Shown here one piece after another: positions 9,063 through 17,195 of a DNA stretch of 62,715 bases. The notes below the pieces were generated by a model, which saw only the letters and a program-made list of their open reading frames with translations, was not told the DNA's origin and searched no databases. The stretch's first letter is position 1. Each line of letters begins with the position of its first letter. The stretch spans positions 1 through 62,715 of the forward strand of contig NZ_BAUA01000119.1 of the NCBI RefSeq assembly GCF_000710915.1. The letters are read 5' to 3'. Source of the DNA: Nocardia brasiliensis IFM 10847. GTDB lineage: Bacteria; Actinomycetota; Actinomycetes; Mycobacteriales; Mycobacteriaceae. The translations under genes were made by a program, and so were the position numbers.

Positions 9063-10328
9063 TTATACGGGCCGAATCTGGCCCTCGCCCCACACGATCC
9101 ACTTGGTGGAGGTCAGCTCCGGTAGTGCCATCGGGCCGCGGGCGTGCAGCTTCTGGGTCGAGATGCCGATTTCGGCGCCGAAGCCGAACTGCTCGCCGTC
9201 GGTGAACGCGGTGGACGCGTTCACCATCACGGCCGCGGCGTCGACCCGGCTGGTGAATTCGCGGGCCGCGGCGATCTCGCCGGTGACGATGGCCTCGGTG
9301 TGCCCGGTGCCCCAGGTGTTGATGTGGTCGATGGCCGCGTCCAGGCCGTCCACCACCTTGAGCGCGATATCGAGGGTGAGGTACTCCTCGCCCCAGTCCT
9401 TGTCGTTCGCCGGCACCAACCCGGGCAGGTCGCCGTGCACGGTGACGCCGTGCCGCTCCAGCGCCTCGATCAGCTTCGGCACCGCGGTGGTGGCGATGGC
9501 GTCGTCGATGAGGACGGTCTCGGCGGCATTGCAGACGCTCGGCCGGCGGGTCTTGGCGTTGAGCAGGATCTGCTCGGCCATGTCCAGGTCGGCGGCGGCG
9601 TGCACGTAGACGTGGCAGTTACCGGTGCCGGTCTCGATGGTCGGCACCTGCGCGTCCCGGACCACGGCGTTGATCAGGCCCGCGCCGCCACGCGGAATGA
9701 CCACGTCCACCAGGCCGCGGGCCTGGATGAGGTGAGTGACGCTGGACCGGTCCGCGCTGGGCAGCAGCTGCACGGCGTCGGCCGGAAGATCCTGTGCGAC
9801 AAGCGCGTCCCGCAGCACGGTGACCAGCGCGGCATTGGAGTGCGCCGCCGAGGACGAGCCGCGCAGCAGCGCCGCGTTGCCGGACTTGAGGGTGAGCCCG
9901 AAGGCGTCCACCGTCACGTTCGGCCTGGCCTCGTAGACCATGCCGACCACCCCGAGCGGCACCCGGACCTGCCTGGTCTCCAGACCGTTGGGCAGCACCG
10001 AGCCGCGCACCACGGTCCCGACCGGGTCGGGCAGCCCCGCCACCTGGCGCAGCCCGGAGGCGATGCCGTCGATCCGGGACTTCGTCAACCGCAACCGGTC
10101 CAGCAGCGAATCCTCGGTGCCCGCGGATTTCGCCGCCATCAGGTCCTCGGCGTTGGCATCGAGGACGGTGTCGGCCGCCGCGAGCAGTGCGTCGGCGGCC
10201 GCGTGCAGCGCCTCGTTCTTCTGCGCCGTGGTCAGCTGGGCGAGCACCCGCGACGCGACCCGAGCCTTGCGCGCGGCCTCGTGCACCGCCTCGCGGACAT
10301 CCACGTCGGACGCCGTTTCTACCGTCAT
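9063..10328 (-). CDS. proA: Glutamate-5-semialdehyde dehydrogenase (gamma-glutamyl phosphate reductase)
   Basis: Second enzyme of proline synthesis; reduces gamma-glutamyl phosphate to glutamate semialdehyde with NADPH. 421 aa, standard length. The catalytic Cys266 sits in RRPSVCNAAETVL, and VPLGVVGMVYEARPNVTVDA is the cofactor-binding segment. The ATG is preceded at 6 nt by TAGGCT, so the mRNA is probably leaderless. proB, its pathway partner, is about 39 kb away on the same strand; in M. tuberculosis the two genes are also separated, but by fewer and different genes. Confidence 0.97.
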   Translation of the reverse strand: MTVETASDVDVREAVHEAARKARVASRVLAQLTTAQKNEALHAAADALLAAADTVLDANAEDLMAAKSAGTEDSLLDRLRLTKSRIDGIASGLRQVAGLPDPVGTVVRGSVLPNGLETRQVRVPLGVVGMVYEARPNVTVDAFGLTLKSGNAALLRGSSSAAHSNAALVTVLRDALVAQDLPADAVQLLPSADRSSVTHLIQARGLVDVVIPRGGAGLINAVVRDAQVPTIETGTGNCHVYVHAAADLDMAEQILLNAKTRRPSVCNAAETVLIDDAIATTAVPKLIEALERHGVTVHGDLPGLVPANDKDWGEEYLTLDIALKVVDGLDAAIDHINTWGTGHTEAIVTGEIAAAREFTSRVDAAAVMVNASTAFTDGEQFGFGAEIGISTQKLHARGPMALPELTSTKWIVWGEGQIRPV

Positions 10329-10334
10329 GGCTAC

Positions 10335-10340
10335 AGCCTA
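10335..10340 (-). promoter_or_regulatory. -10 box (TAGGCT) of proA
   Basis: TAGGCT on the minus strand, 6 nt before the proA ATG. It shares a 79-bp divergent intergenic region with the rbsK promoter, so the two leaderless promoters are back to back. Confidence 0.55.
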
Positions 10341-10394
10341 CTGACCCGGCTCAGGGCGAATCCCACCACTCGGCGCGACGGCCGAGGCAGGGCC

Positions 10395-10400
10395 TAACCT
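10395..10400 (+). promoter_or_regulatory. -10 box (TAACCT) of rbsK
   Basis: TAACCT ends 7 nt before the rbsK ATG, with no ribosome site between. This is consistent with a leaderless transcript. Confidence 0.5.
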
Positions 10401-10407
10401 CGACGGC

Positions 10408-11283
10408 ATGGCCGAAAAGACGGACGTTGCCTCGATCGCGGTGCTCGGCAGTATCAACATGGACCTGGTGACGACGACGCGGCGGCGGCCGGTGCCCGGG
10501 GAGACGGTGCTCGGGACGGGGTTCGCGATGGTGCCGGGCGGGAAGGGGTCGAATCAGGCCATCGCGGCGCAGCGGGCAGGTGGGTCGGTGCGGTTCGTGG
10601 GCGCGGTCGGTGACGACGTGTTCGCGGACGAACTGCGGCGAGCGCTGACGGATGCCGCCGTGAACGTGGATCGGCTGCGTACCGTGGCCGGCCCGAGCGG
10701 GGTCGCCGCGATCGTGGTGGACGACGGCGGCGAGAACAGCATCATCGTGGTGGGCGGGGCGAACGCCCGGTTGACCGAGCTGACCGACGAAGACCTCGCG
10801 GTCATCGCCGACGCCGATATCCTGCTGTGCCAGTTGGAGATCCCGATCGAGACGGTCGCCGCGGCGGCCCGGCATGCCAGGACGAACGGCACGACGGTGC
10901 TGCTCAACCCCTCACCGGCGCAACCGCTCCCCGCCGAGCTCTGGGCGAATATCGATGTGGCAGTGGTCAATTCGGGTGAAGCCGAGCAACTCGGCGCCGA
11001 GCTGGACCCGGTGGCGCACGTGGTGATCACCCGTGGCGGCGAGGGCGCGGTCTACCGCGGGCCGAACAGCGAGATCACCGAGCCCAGCCCGCACGTCGAG
11101 GTCGTCGACACCACCGGCGCGGGCGACACCTTCACCGGCGCGCTCGCCGCGGCCTGGCACCGCGGCCCCCGATGGGCGCTGAACTGGGCGGTCACCGCGG
11201 GCGCCCTGGCCACCACCAAACTCGGCGCCAGCACCTCCATCCCCACCGCGGCGGAGATCACCGGGGCGCTCGTCGCCGAGTAG
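10408..11283 (+). CDS. rbsK: Ribokinase (PfkB family)
   Basis: Phosphorylates D-ribose to ribose-5-phosphate with ATP. 291 aa. GSINMDLV at the N-terminus, the substrate motif GGKGSNQ (44-50), and the C-terminal DTTGAGD (234-240, catalytic Asp240) are the three ribokinase signatures. No ribose transporter or rbs regulator is adjacent, so it appears to act as a stand-alone salvage enzyme; other PfkB sugars cannot be excluded. First plus-strand gene of the accessory region. Confidence 0.85.
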   Translation: MAEKTDVASIAVLGSINMDLVTTTRRRPVPGETVLGTGFAMVPGGKGSNQAIAAQRAGGSVRFVGAVGDDVFADELRRALTDAAVNVDRLRTVAGPSGVAAIVVDDGGENSIIVVGGANARLTELTDEDLAVIADADILLCQLEIPIETVAAAARHARTNGTTVLLNPSPAQPLPAELWANIDVAVVNSGEAEQLGAELDPVAHVVITRGGEGAVYRGPNSEITEPSPHVEVVDTTGAGDTFTGALAAAWHRGPRWALNWAVTAGALATTKLGASTSIPTAAEITGALVAE

Positions 11284-11431
11284 CCGAAACACACCCGGTC
11301 GACGGGCGACCCGGCGAACGGTGGATCGTGCCCGGCCGACGACCGCCGGAACGGCCCGCGGCCGCACGCGAATCCCCTGGGCGACACCGGGTTCGACCCG
11401 TCGGGTTATTCCCCCGGCCGGACCCGCGGGC

Positions 11432-11437
11432 TATCGT
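11432..11437 (+). promoter_or_regulatory. -10 box (TATCGT) of the GS-like gene
   Basis: TATCGT ends 8 nt before the ATG chosen for the glutamine-synthetase-like gene. No Shine-Dalgarno sequence is visible, and this decides the start against an upstream TTG that lies inside the box. The rest of the 162-bp gap after rbsK shows nothing recognisable. Confidence 0.5.
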
Positions 11438-11445
11438 TGACGTTC

Positions 11446-12813
11446 ATGCCGACCATGCCGGAGCGCATACCGTCCGAGGACGACCACGAGGCACTGATCG
11501 GCAGGGTGGACGCCGATATCGTCGCCCTCACCTTCGTCGACAATGCCGGGATCACCAGGGTGAAAACCGTGCCGATGCGCCGGCTCGCGCAGGCGGCGCG
11601 GTTCGGCGTCGGGGTCTCGCCCTGCTTCGAAACCTTCGCGTTCGACGACCTGATGACGGTCGGCGAATATCTGGGCGGCCCGGACGGCGACCTGCGGCTG
11701 GTCCCGGATCTGTCCGTGCTCACCGAACTCGCCTGCCAACCCGGCTGGGCCTGGGCGCCCGCCGACAAATACACCCAGGACGGCACGGCGTTCGTGGCCT
11801 GCCAGCGCGGGTTCGCCACGCGTCAGGCCGCCGCGGCCCGCGCGGCGGGGCTGCGGCTGTCCCTGGCGTTCGAGACCGAGTGGTCCGTCGGCCAGGACAC
11901 CACCGAGTTCACCCCCGCCATCCACGGGCCCGCCTACGGCCTGGTGCGGCTCGGGCAGGTCGCCGACTACGCGCGCGAACTCGTCGCGGTGCTGGAACGG
12001 CAAGGCATCCTCGTGGAGCAGTTCCATCCCGAGTACGCACCCGGCCAACTGGAACTGTCGGTGCAGCCCTGCGACCCGGTCGGCGCCGCCGACGACGCGA
12101 TCCTGGTGCGGCACACCATCCGGCAGGTGAGCACGCAGTACGGCTGGCGCGCCCAACTCGCCCCCTGTATCGATCCCGCCGGTGCCGGTTCCGGTGCGCA
12201 CCTGCACTTTTCGGCGCTGGACGACGACGGTCCGCTGTTCGCCACCGGCGAGGGCCCCTACGGCATGCGCGCGAACGGCGAGGCCTTCCTCGCCGGAATC
12301 CTTCGGGAACTGCCCGCATTGGTCGCGGTCGGCGCGGGTAATCCGGCCAGTTTCCTGCGCCTGGTGCCGTCCCGCTGGGCTGGGGCCTGGCAGTGCTGGG
12401 GCCGGGAGACCCGCGAAGCGGCACTGCGTTTCGTCACCGGAGTGCGCGGGACCGAAGAGTGGGCGGCCAACGCCGAGGTCAAATGCTTCGACGCGACCGG
12501 GAATCCGTATCTGATCGTGGGGTCGATCATCGCGGCCGGGCTGGCCGGGATCGCCGAGGGGCTGCGGCTGCCCGCCGAGATCACCGGCGACCCGGTGGAT
12601 TTCGACGCCGAACGCTTGATGATCGCCGGCGTACGGCGGTTGCCGACCAACTCCGGCGAAGCCGCCGAGCGTTTGGCCGATTCCACGGTGCTCGCCGACG
12701 CGATGGGCCCCGAACTGCACGACGCCCTGCTCACCGTGCGCCGCGCCGAAGCAGCGCGCTACCGCGACACCAGCCCGGAAGAGCTTGTCGCACTGACCCG
12801 TTGGCGGTTCTGA
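11446..12813 (+). CDS. Glutamine-synthetase-family ligase (FluG C-terminal-domain type)
   Basis: 455 aa. Class-I GS fold signatures: FETEW (142-146, metal Glu), EQFHPEYAPGQLE (191-203), GAHLHFS (250-256) and the C-terminal NPYLIVGSIIAAGL. It is a GS paralogue, not the housekeeping GlnA: the N-terminal domain is short and no adenylylation-site context was recognised. Family members ligate glutamate to ammonia or to amines and polyamines. The next gene encodes an amidohydrolase of the type fused N-terminally to GS in fungal FluG and plant NodGS proteins, so the two probably act on one substrate. The substrate is unknown. Confidence 0.85.
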   Translation: MPTMPERIPSEDDHEALIGRVDADIVALTFVDNAGITRVKTVPMRRLAQAARFGVGVSPCFETFAFDDLMTVGEYLGGPDGDLRLVPDLSVLTELACQPGWAWAPADKYTQDGTAFVACQRGFATRQAAAARAAGLRLSLAFETEWSVGQDTTEFTPAIHGPAYGLVRLGQVADYARELVAVLERQGILVEQFHPEYAPGQLELSVQPCDPVGAADDAILVRHTIRQVSTQYGWRAQLAPCIDPAGAGSGAHLHFSALDDDGPLFATGEGPYGMRANGEAFLAGILRELPALVAVGAGNPASFLRLVPSRWAGAWQCWGRETREAALRFVTGVRGTEEWAANAEVKCFDATGNPYLIVGSIIAAGLAGIAEGLRLPAEITGDPVDFDAERLMIAGVRRLPTNSGEAAERLADSTVLADAMGPELHDALLTVRRAEAARYRDTSPEELVALTRWRF

Positions 12814-12814
12814 C

Positions 12815-13885
12815 GTGCTGACCGACGGACTCACCCTGACCGATCACCACTGCCACGGCGTGGTGCCCGCCGATCTCGATCGGCCCGGTTTCGAGCAATT
12901 GCTCAGCGAAGGGCCGACCGGCACCTTCGATTCCACCATCGGGCTCGCCGTCCGCCGCTGGTGCGCACCGGCCCTCGACCTGCCGCCGCATGTGGGCGCG
13001 GATGCCTACCTGTCCCATCGGGCCGAGCTGGGCTGGCGCGAGACCGCGGTCCGTCTGCTCCGCGCGACCGGGACGACCAGCTGGTTCCTCGACACCGGAT
13101 ACGGTGGCGGCACAGCGGATTTCGGCGCGCTCACCGACGGCGAGGTGCGCGAGATCGTGCGCATCGAACAGGTCGCGGAGCAGGTGATCGCCGAGGTCGG
13201 TGCGGGCCGGAAGGTCTTCGAGCAGATCGAATCGCGGCTGCGGGCGCGGGCGCGCGACGCGGTGGGGCTCAAGACCGTCGTGGCCTATCGGTGTGGCCTG
13301 GACTTCCCGCTGCGGGATCGGCCGCCGCGCGCGGTCCTGCCCGAACGCAGGCTCGCCGACCCCGACCTGCTCGGCTGGCTGGTCTGTCTCGGCGCGCGGA
13401 TCGGCGCCGAATACGGTCTGCCACTGCAGTTCCACACCGGCTTCGGCGATACCGATCTGCGGCTGCACCGGGCCGATCCGTTGTTGCTCACCGACTTTCT
13501 GCGCAAGACCGCGGACACCGGCCTGACGGTGATGCTGTTGCACTGCTGGCCGTTCCATCGCAACGCCGCGTACCTGGCGCACGCGTTCACCCATGTCCGG
13601 ATGGATGTCGGGCTCACCGTGCCGTACGTGGGGCACCGCGCTCAGGCGGTGCTGGCCGAAGCCCTGGAGCTGGCACCGTTCCGGTCGCTGTGCTACTCCT
13701 CGGACGGCTACGGACTACCGGAGCTGCACTATCTCGGCGCGCTCTGGTGGCGGCGCGGCCTCGGGCGGCTCCTGGACGAGTGGATCGCCGACGACGTGAT
13801 CACCACCACCGACGCCGAACGCCTCGCCGCAGGCATCGCCCACAGCAACGCCGAGGCGGCGTACCCGAGCACACCGGCGCGGTGA
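12815..13885 (+). CDS. Amidohydrolase-2-type hydrolase, partner of the GS-like protein
   Basis: 356 aa TIM-barrel metal-dependent hydrolase. DHHCHG (10-15) is the first metal pair, HTGFGD carries the beta-strand His, HCWPFHR the next His, and SSDGYGLPE the terminal catalytic Asp. GTG start one base after the upstream stop, hence coupled. The same domain forms the N-terminus of FluG/NodGS, where it precedes a GS domain. Here the order is reversed and the genes are separate. A gamma-glutamyl amide or related amide is a plausible substrate (inference). Confidence 0.85.
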   Translation: MLTDGLTLTDHHCHGVVPADLDRPGFEQLLSEGPTGTFDSTIGLAVRRWCAPALDLPPHVGADAYLSHRAELGWRETAVRLLRATGTTSWFLDTGYGGGTADFGALTDGEVREIVRIEQVAEQVIAEVGAGRKVFEQIESRLRARARDAVGLKTVVAYRCGLDFPLRDRPPRAVLPERRLADPDLLGWLVCLGARIGAEYGLPLQFHTGFGDTDLRLHRADPLLLTDFLRKTADTGLTVMLLHCWPFHRNAAYLAHAFTHVRMDVGLTVPYVGHRAQAVLAEALELAPFRSLCYSSDGYGLPELHYLGALWWRRGLGRLLDEWIADDVITTTDAERLAAGIAHSNAEAAYPSTPAR

Positions 13886-13962
13886 ACCGGCATTTAATCG
13901 AGTGCACTGCGCAGACCTGATCCCTACCGTTGAGCAGTAACTACAACGAGAGGATCGAACCG

Positions 13963-15186
13963 ATGTTTCCCGTCGAGCTGCGCGGTACCCGGGCGCAGAC
14001 GCTGATGTGGGCCGAGGAGCACGCCGTCGAACAGGCGGCGCTGCAACAGCTGCGGAATATCGCCGCGCTGCGCTGGGTCCACGGCGTCCGCGTGATGCCG
14101 GACGTGCACCTCGGCAAAGGCGCGACGGTCGGTTCGGTGATCGCGATGAAGGACGCGGTGTCCCCCGCCGCGGTCGGTGTGGACATCGGCTGTGGCATGG
14201 AGAGCGTCAAGACCGACCTCACCGCCGCCGACCTGCCCGACGACCTGCGGTCGCTGCGGTCGCGGATCGAGGCGGCCGTGCCGGTGGGCTTCTCCGCGCA
14301 CGACGATGCGGTCAACGTGGCCGAGCTCGGCGCCGAAGTCACCGCGTCGGGTGCGAGCACCGCGACCCTGCGCACGGGCTGGGATCGCTTCTGGGGTTCG
14401 TTCGCCTCGCTGGACGAAGGCGTGCGGGCACGAGAGTCCAAGGCGCACAAGCAGATGGGCACGCTGGGCGGCGGCAACCACTTCATCGAGATCTGCCTCG
14501 ACCAGGACGACGCGGTGTGGATCCTGCTGCATTCGGGCAGCCGCAACATCGGCAAGGAACTCGCCGAACGGCACATGGCCGTCGCGCGCACGCTGCCGCA
14601 CAACGTCGACCTGCCCGATCGCGATCTGGCGGTGTTTCTTTCCGGCACACCGGAAATGGCGGCCTACCGGCGCGACCTGACCTGGGCGCAGGAATACGCC
14701 GCGCGTAATCGCGCGGTGATGCTCGCCCTGGTCTGCCGGGCGGTACGGGACGAATTCGCCGCGCGCGAAGTACGTTTCGAGCAGCCGATCTCCTGCCACC
14801 ACAACTACGTGGCGGAGGAACTCATCGACGGCGTTCCGATGCTGGTGACCCGTAAGGGTGCGGTGCGGGCCGGCGCGGGCGATCTCGCGCTGATCCCGGG
14901 TTCGATGGGCACCCGCTCATATGTGGTGCGCGGCAAGGGAAACCCGGCCTCGTTCCAGTCGGCCTCGCACGGCGCGGGTCGGCGGATGAGCCGGAACGCG
15001 GCGAAGAAGCAGTTCACCGTCGCCGACCTGGTCGCGCAGACCGAGGGCGTCGAGTCCCGCAAGGACGCCGGTGTGGTGGACGAGATCCCGGCCGCCTACA
15101 AGGACATCGACGAGGTGATCGCCGCACAGCGGGATCTGGTCGACGTCGTCGCGACGCTACGGCAGGTGCTGTGCGTCAAGGGCTGA
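13963..15186 (+). CDS. rtcB: RNA-splicing ligase RtcB
   Basis: Joins 2',3'-cyclic phosphate or 3'-phosphate RNA ends to 5'-OH ends using GTP and Mn2+. 407 aa. DVHLGKGATVGSV, DIGCGM (metal Cys77), GGGNHF, HSGSRNIG, CHHNYV and SASHGAGR (guanylylated His336) are all intact. An in-frame TTG lies 33 nt upstream, but GAGAGGA eight bases before this ATG fixes the start. A TACCGT box at 13925-13930 may be the -10. No rtcA or archease gene is near; the substrate is probably damaged tRNA or rRNA (inference). Confidence 0.93.
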   Translation: MFPVELRGTRAQTLMWAEEHAVEQAALQQLRNIAALRWVHGVRVMPDVHLGKGATVGSVIAMKDAVSPAAVGVDIGCGMESVKTDLTAADLPDDLRSLRSRIEAAVPVGFSAHDDAVNVAELGAEVTASGASTATLRTGWDRFWGSFASLDEGVRARESKAHKQMGTLGGGNHFIEICLDQDDAVWILLHSGSRNIGKELAERHMAVARTLPHNVDLPDRDLAVFLSGTPEMAAYRRDLTWAQEYAARNRAVMLALVCRAVRDEFAAREVRFEQPISCHHNYVAEELIDGVPMLVTRKGAVRAGAGDLALIPGSMGTRSYVVRGKGNPASFQSASHGAGRRMSRNAAKKQFTVADLVAQTEGVESRKDAGVVDEIPAAYKDIDEVIAAQRDLVDVVATLRQVLCVKG

Positions 15187-15196
15187 GCCGTTGACT

Positions 15197-15234
15197 CCGG
15201 GCCGCGCGCACCACATCGTGGGCGCGCGGCCCGG
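15197..15234. terminator. Bidirectional hairpin between rtcB and the convergent membrane gene
   Basis: Perfect 13-bp arms (CCGGGCCGCGCGC) enclosing a 12-nt loop that can itself pair (CCAC/GTGG). It lies 10 nt after the rtcB stop and just past the stop of the opposite gene, so it can serve both. Confidence 0.75.
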
Positions 15235-15236
15235 AT

Positions 15237-15719
15237 CTACCTGCGCCGCAGGGTGGCCGCGATCGCGGCGCCGATCAGGAACATGCCGGTGATCAGCGCG
15301 AAGCCGTTCAGCACCCAATTGTGCAGGGCCAGATGGAAATCGTCGGACAGCTCCGGCAGATTCTCGATCTGCCGGTAGGTGTCCTCCGGGAACAGGATCT
15401 GCAGCAGGCCGGGGATCAACCCCCACACCAGCCCCGCGATGGCCGTACCGACCGGCGAGAACGCGGCCAGCGCGGCGACCAGGAACAGCAGCACCGCGCC
15501 GCCGATGATCTGGAAGTTCGAACCCCACCGGTCGGCGGCGGTGCCCAGGAGCACCCACTGCCGGGTGTCCAGTGCACCGTGCGCGGCCAACCCGATCCCG
15601 ATCGGCGTCACCACCAACCCGACCACCGACCCGATCAGCGTCCGCCCGAAGCCGCTGCGGGTCTGGAACTGCGTGCCCGGCGGTGACCAGCCCGCGGGTG
15701 GCTGATAGTTGCTCGACAT
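15237..15719 (-). CDS. Small four-helix membrane protein, function unknown
   Basis: 160 aa, not assigned to a named family. A Pro/Gln-rich N-terminus (NYQPPAGWSPPG) precedes about four hydrophobic segments: LIGSVVGLVVTPIGIGL, IIGGAVLLFLVAALAAF, AGLVWGLIPGLLQIL and GFALITGMFLIGAAI. The frame is open well upstream, but the ATG chosen has AGGAGGG 5 nt away. It follows the diguanylate cyclase gene by 64 bp on the same strand and may be co-transcribed with it. Confidence 0.75.
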   Translation of the reverse strand: MSSNYQPPAGWSPPGTQFQTRSGFGRTLIGSVVGLVVTPIGIGLAAHGALDTRQWVLLGTAADRWGSNFQIIGGAVLLFLVAALAAFSPVGTAIAGLVWGLIPGLLQILFPEDTYRQIENLPELSDDFHLALHNWVLNGFALITGMFLIGAAIAATLRRR

Positions 15720-15783
15720 GGTTGCCCTCCTGCGGGTCCCCGGCGCCGGGAATCTTCCCAGTCCTATTCTCCCCCGGCGTCCG

Positions 15784-16923
15784 TCACGCCGAGTCGCGAG
15801 TGTCGAGGCCGTACAGCGCGGCGATGTTCTCGACCACGACGGTGTTGCCGCCCCGCTGTTTCGCCTGATACATCGCGCTGTCCGCACAGCGGATCAGATC
15901 CTGCACCAGCCGGCGGGTGCGGTGGAAGCCGACCACGTCCGCCTCGCCGATCGACAGGCCGATGCTGGCGGTCACCGAGATCGATCCCATCGGCGCGGCG
16001 AGGGCGGCGCGCAACCGCTCCGCGGCGTCGAGCGCGTCGGGCAGCGACAGGCGCGCGACGATCGCGAATTCCTCACCGCCGAGCCGGGACACGATGCTGT
16101 CCGCCGGTGCGTTGTGCAGCAACCGTTCCGCGGTCGACACCAGCACCTTGTCTCCCGCGTGGTGTCCGAAGGTGTCGTTGACGACCTTGAACCGATCCAG
16201 GTCGGCCATCAGGACACAGACCGGAACCGGGCCGGGACGGGCGACCACCAGCGAGGAGTGGTATTCGAAACCGCGCCTGCTGAGCAACGTCGTCAGCGGA
16301 TCGGACAGCATGTCGGTGCGCAGCACCCAGTAACAGAACTGCAGGCCCGGCGCCACCACCGTCGCCGCGACCATGCCGAGGATCATGATGGCCGCCGAGG
16401 CCGGGTCGCCCTCGCCGAACAGCGGCACGGCGAGCACCACGGCCGAGGCGAGCGACCACGCGGTGTGCACAGCGAGCAGCCGCGGACTGTGGAAAGCGCT
16501 GACATAGATGCCGACGATCAGCAGGAGCAGCATGCCGACCGAGCGCACCACGTAACCGGGGCTCAGCAGACAGACCACCGTGACGCACACGTCGCCCGCC
16601 GCGATGAGGACCAGCGATTCCAACACGTTCGGCCAGGGCAGAAACCACCAGCGCGCGACCCACACGACCGACAGCGCCGCGATGCACCAGAGCACCGTCC
16701 GGCCGAGGAGCGTGTCCGGGCCCGCCGGCGAGGTCACGGTGAGCACGCTGATGAACGGTGTTGCCAGGCCGCACAATCCGATCGCGATCTTCACCACCCC
16801 GAGCGCGGAGCGGGACTCCAGCGCGTTCACCACCCAGCGATAGTCGACGCCGTCGCGCCACCAGTCCCGCAGCAGTTGGAGGTGGCCGGTCAGCGCCGCA
16901 CCTCGTTTGCTCCGCTCGTTCAT
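15784..16923 (-). CDS. Membrane diguanylate cyclase (GGDEF domain)
   Basis: 379 aa. Residues ~40-200 hold about six transmembrane segments forming an unclassified membrane sensor. The C-terminal GGDEF domain has DLDRFKVVND (Asp241) and an intact active-site loop GGEEF (282-286), so it should make c-di-GMP from GTP. The RxxD inhibitory site normally five residues before GGEEF is absent (SIVSR precedes it), so product inhibition is probably lacking. No EAL domain is attached. ATG start with GAGGA 9 nt upstream; an in-frame GTG six bases earlier is possible. Confidence 0.88.
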   Translation of the reverse strand: MNERSKRGAALTGHLQLLRDWWRDGVDYRWVVNALESRSALGVVKIAIGLCGLATPFISVLTVTSPAGPDTLLGRTVLWCIAALSVVWVARWWFLPWPNVLESLVLIAAGDVCVTVVCLLSPGYVVRSVGMLLLLIVGIYVSAFHSPRLLAVHTAWSLASAVVLAVPLFGEGDPASAAIMILGMVAATVVAPGLQFCYWVLRTDMLSDPLTTLLSRRGFEYHSSLVVARPGPVPVCVLMADLDRFKVVNDTFGHHAGDKVLVSTAERLLHNAPADSIVSRLGGEEFAIVARLSLPDALDAAERLRAALAAPMGSISVTASIGLSIGEADVVGFHRTRRLVQDLIRCADSAMYQAKQRGGNTVVVENIAALYGLDTRDSA

Positions 16924-17181
16924 TGCCACAAGTCCTCGGCGTCGACGAATCCTCGTATCTCCACGAAAAGCGCACCCGATGCGGTGAATACCGCCACCTG
17001 ACGCCGGACTCGACCCGGCGACGTCACAGCAATTCAGGCAGTGTAAGGCACATCACGACTTCTGAACCCCGGATATACCGACCGTTTCGAACGGGATTCG
17101 GCGCGTCGCCCGCGCCGGTGGTAATGGACGCGACATGCGCGCAGGGGGGCGGGCGGACGCGACGCGCGCCAGGTGTGTCGG

Positions 17182-17187
17182 TACCGT
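17182..17187 (+). promoter_or_regulatory. -10 box (TACCGT) of the recQ-like gene
   Basis: TACCGT ends 8 nt before the ATG of the helicase gene and no ribosome site intervenes. The rest of the 272-bp divergent region back to the cyclase gene shows only a small palindrome (CCGTT-TCG-AACGG near 17090). Confidence 0.5.
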
Positions 17188-17195
17188 CGGGCACG

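Noticed and set aside
17085..17105. LexA/SOS-box-like sequence upstream of recQ (CCGTTTCGAACGG)
   Set aside because: Only one half matches the TCGAAC-N4-GTTCGA pattern; spacing and second half do not fit.
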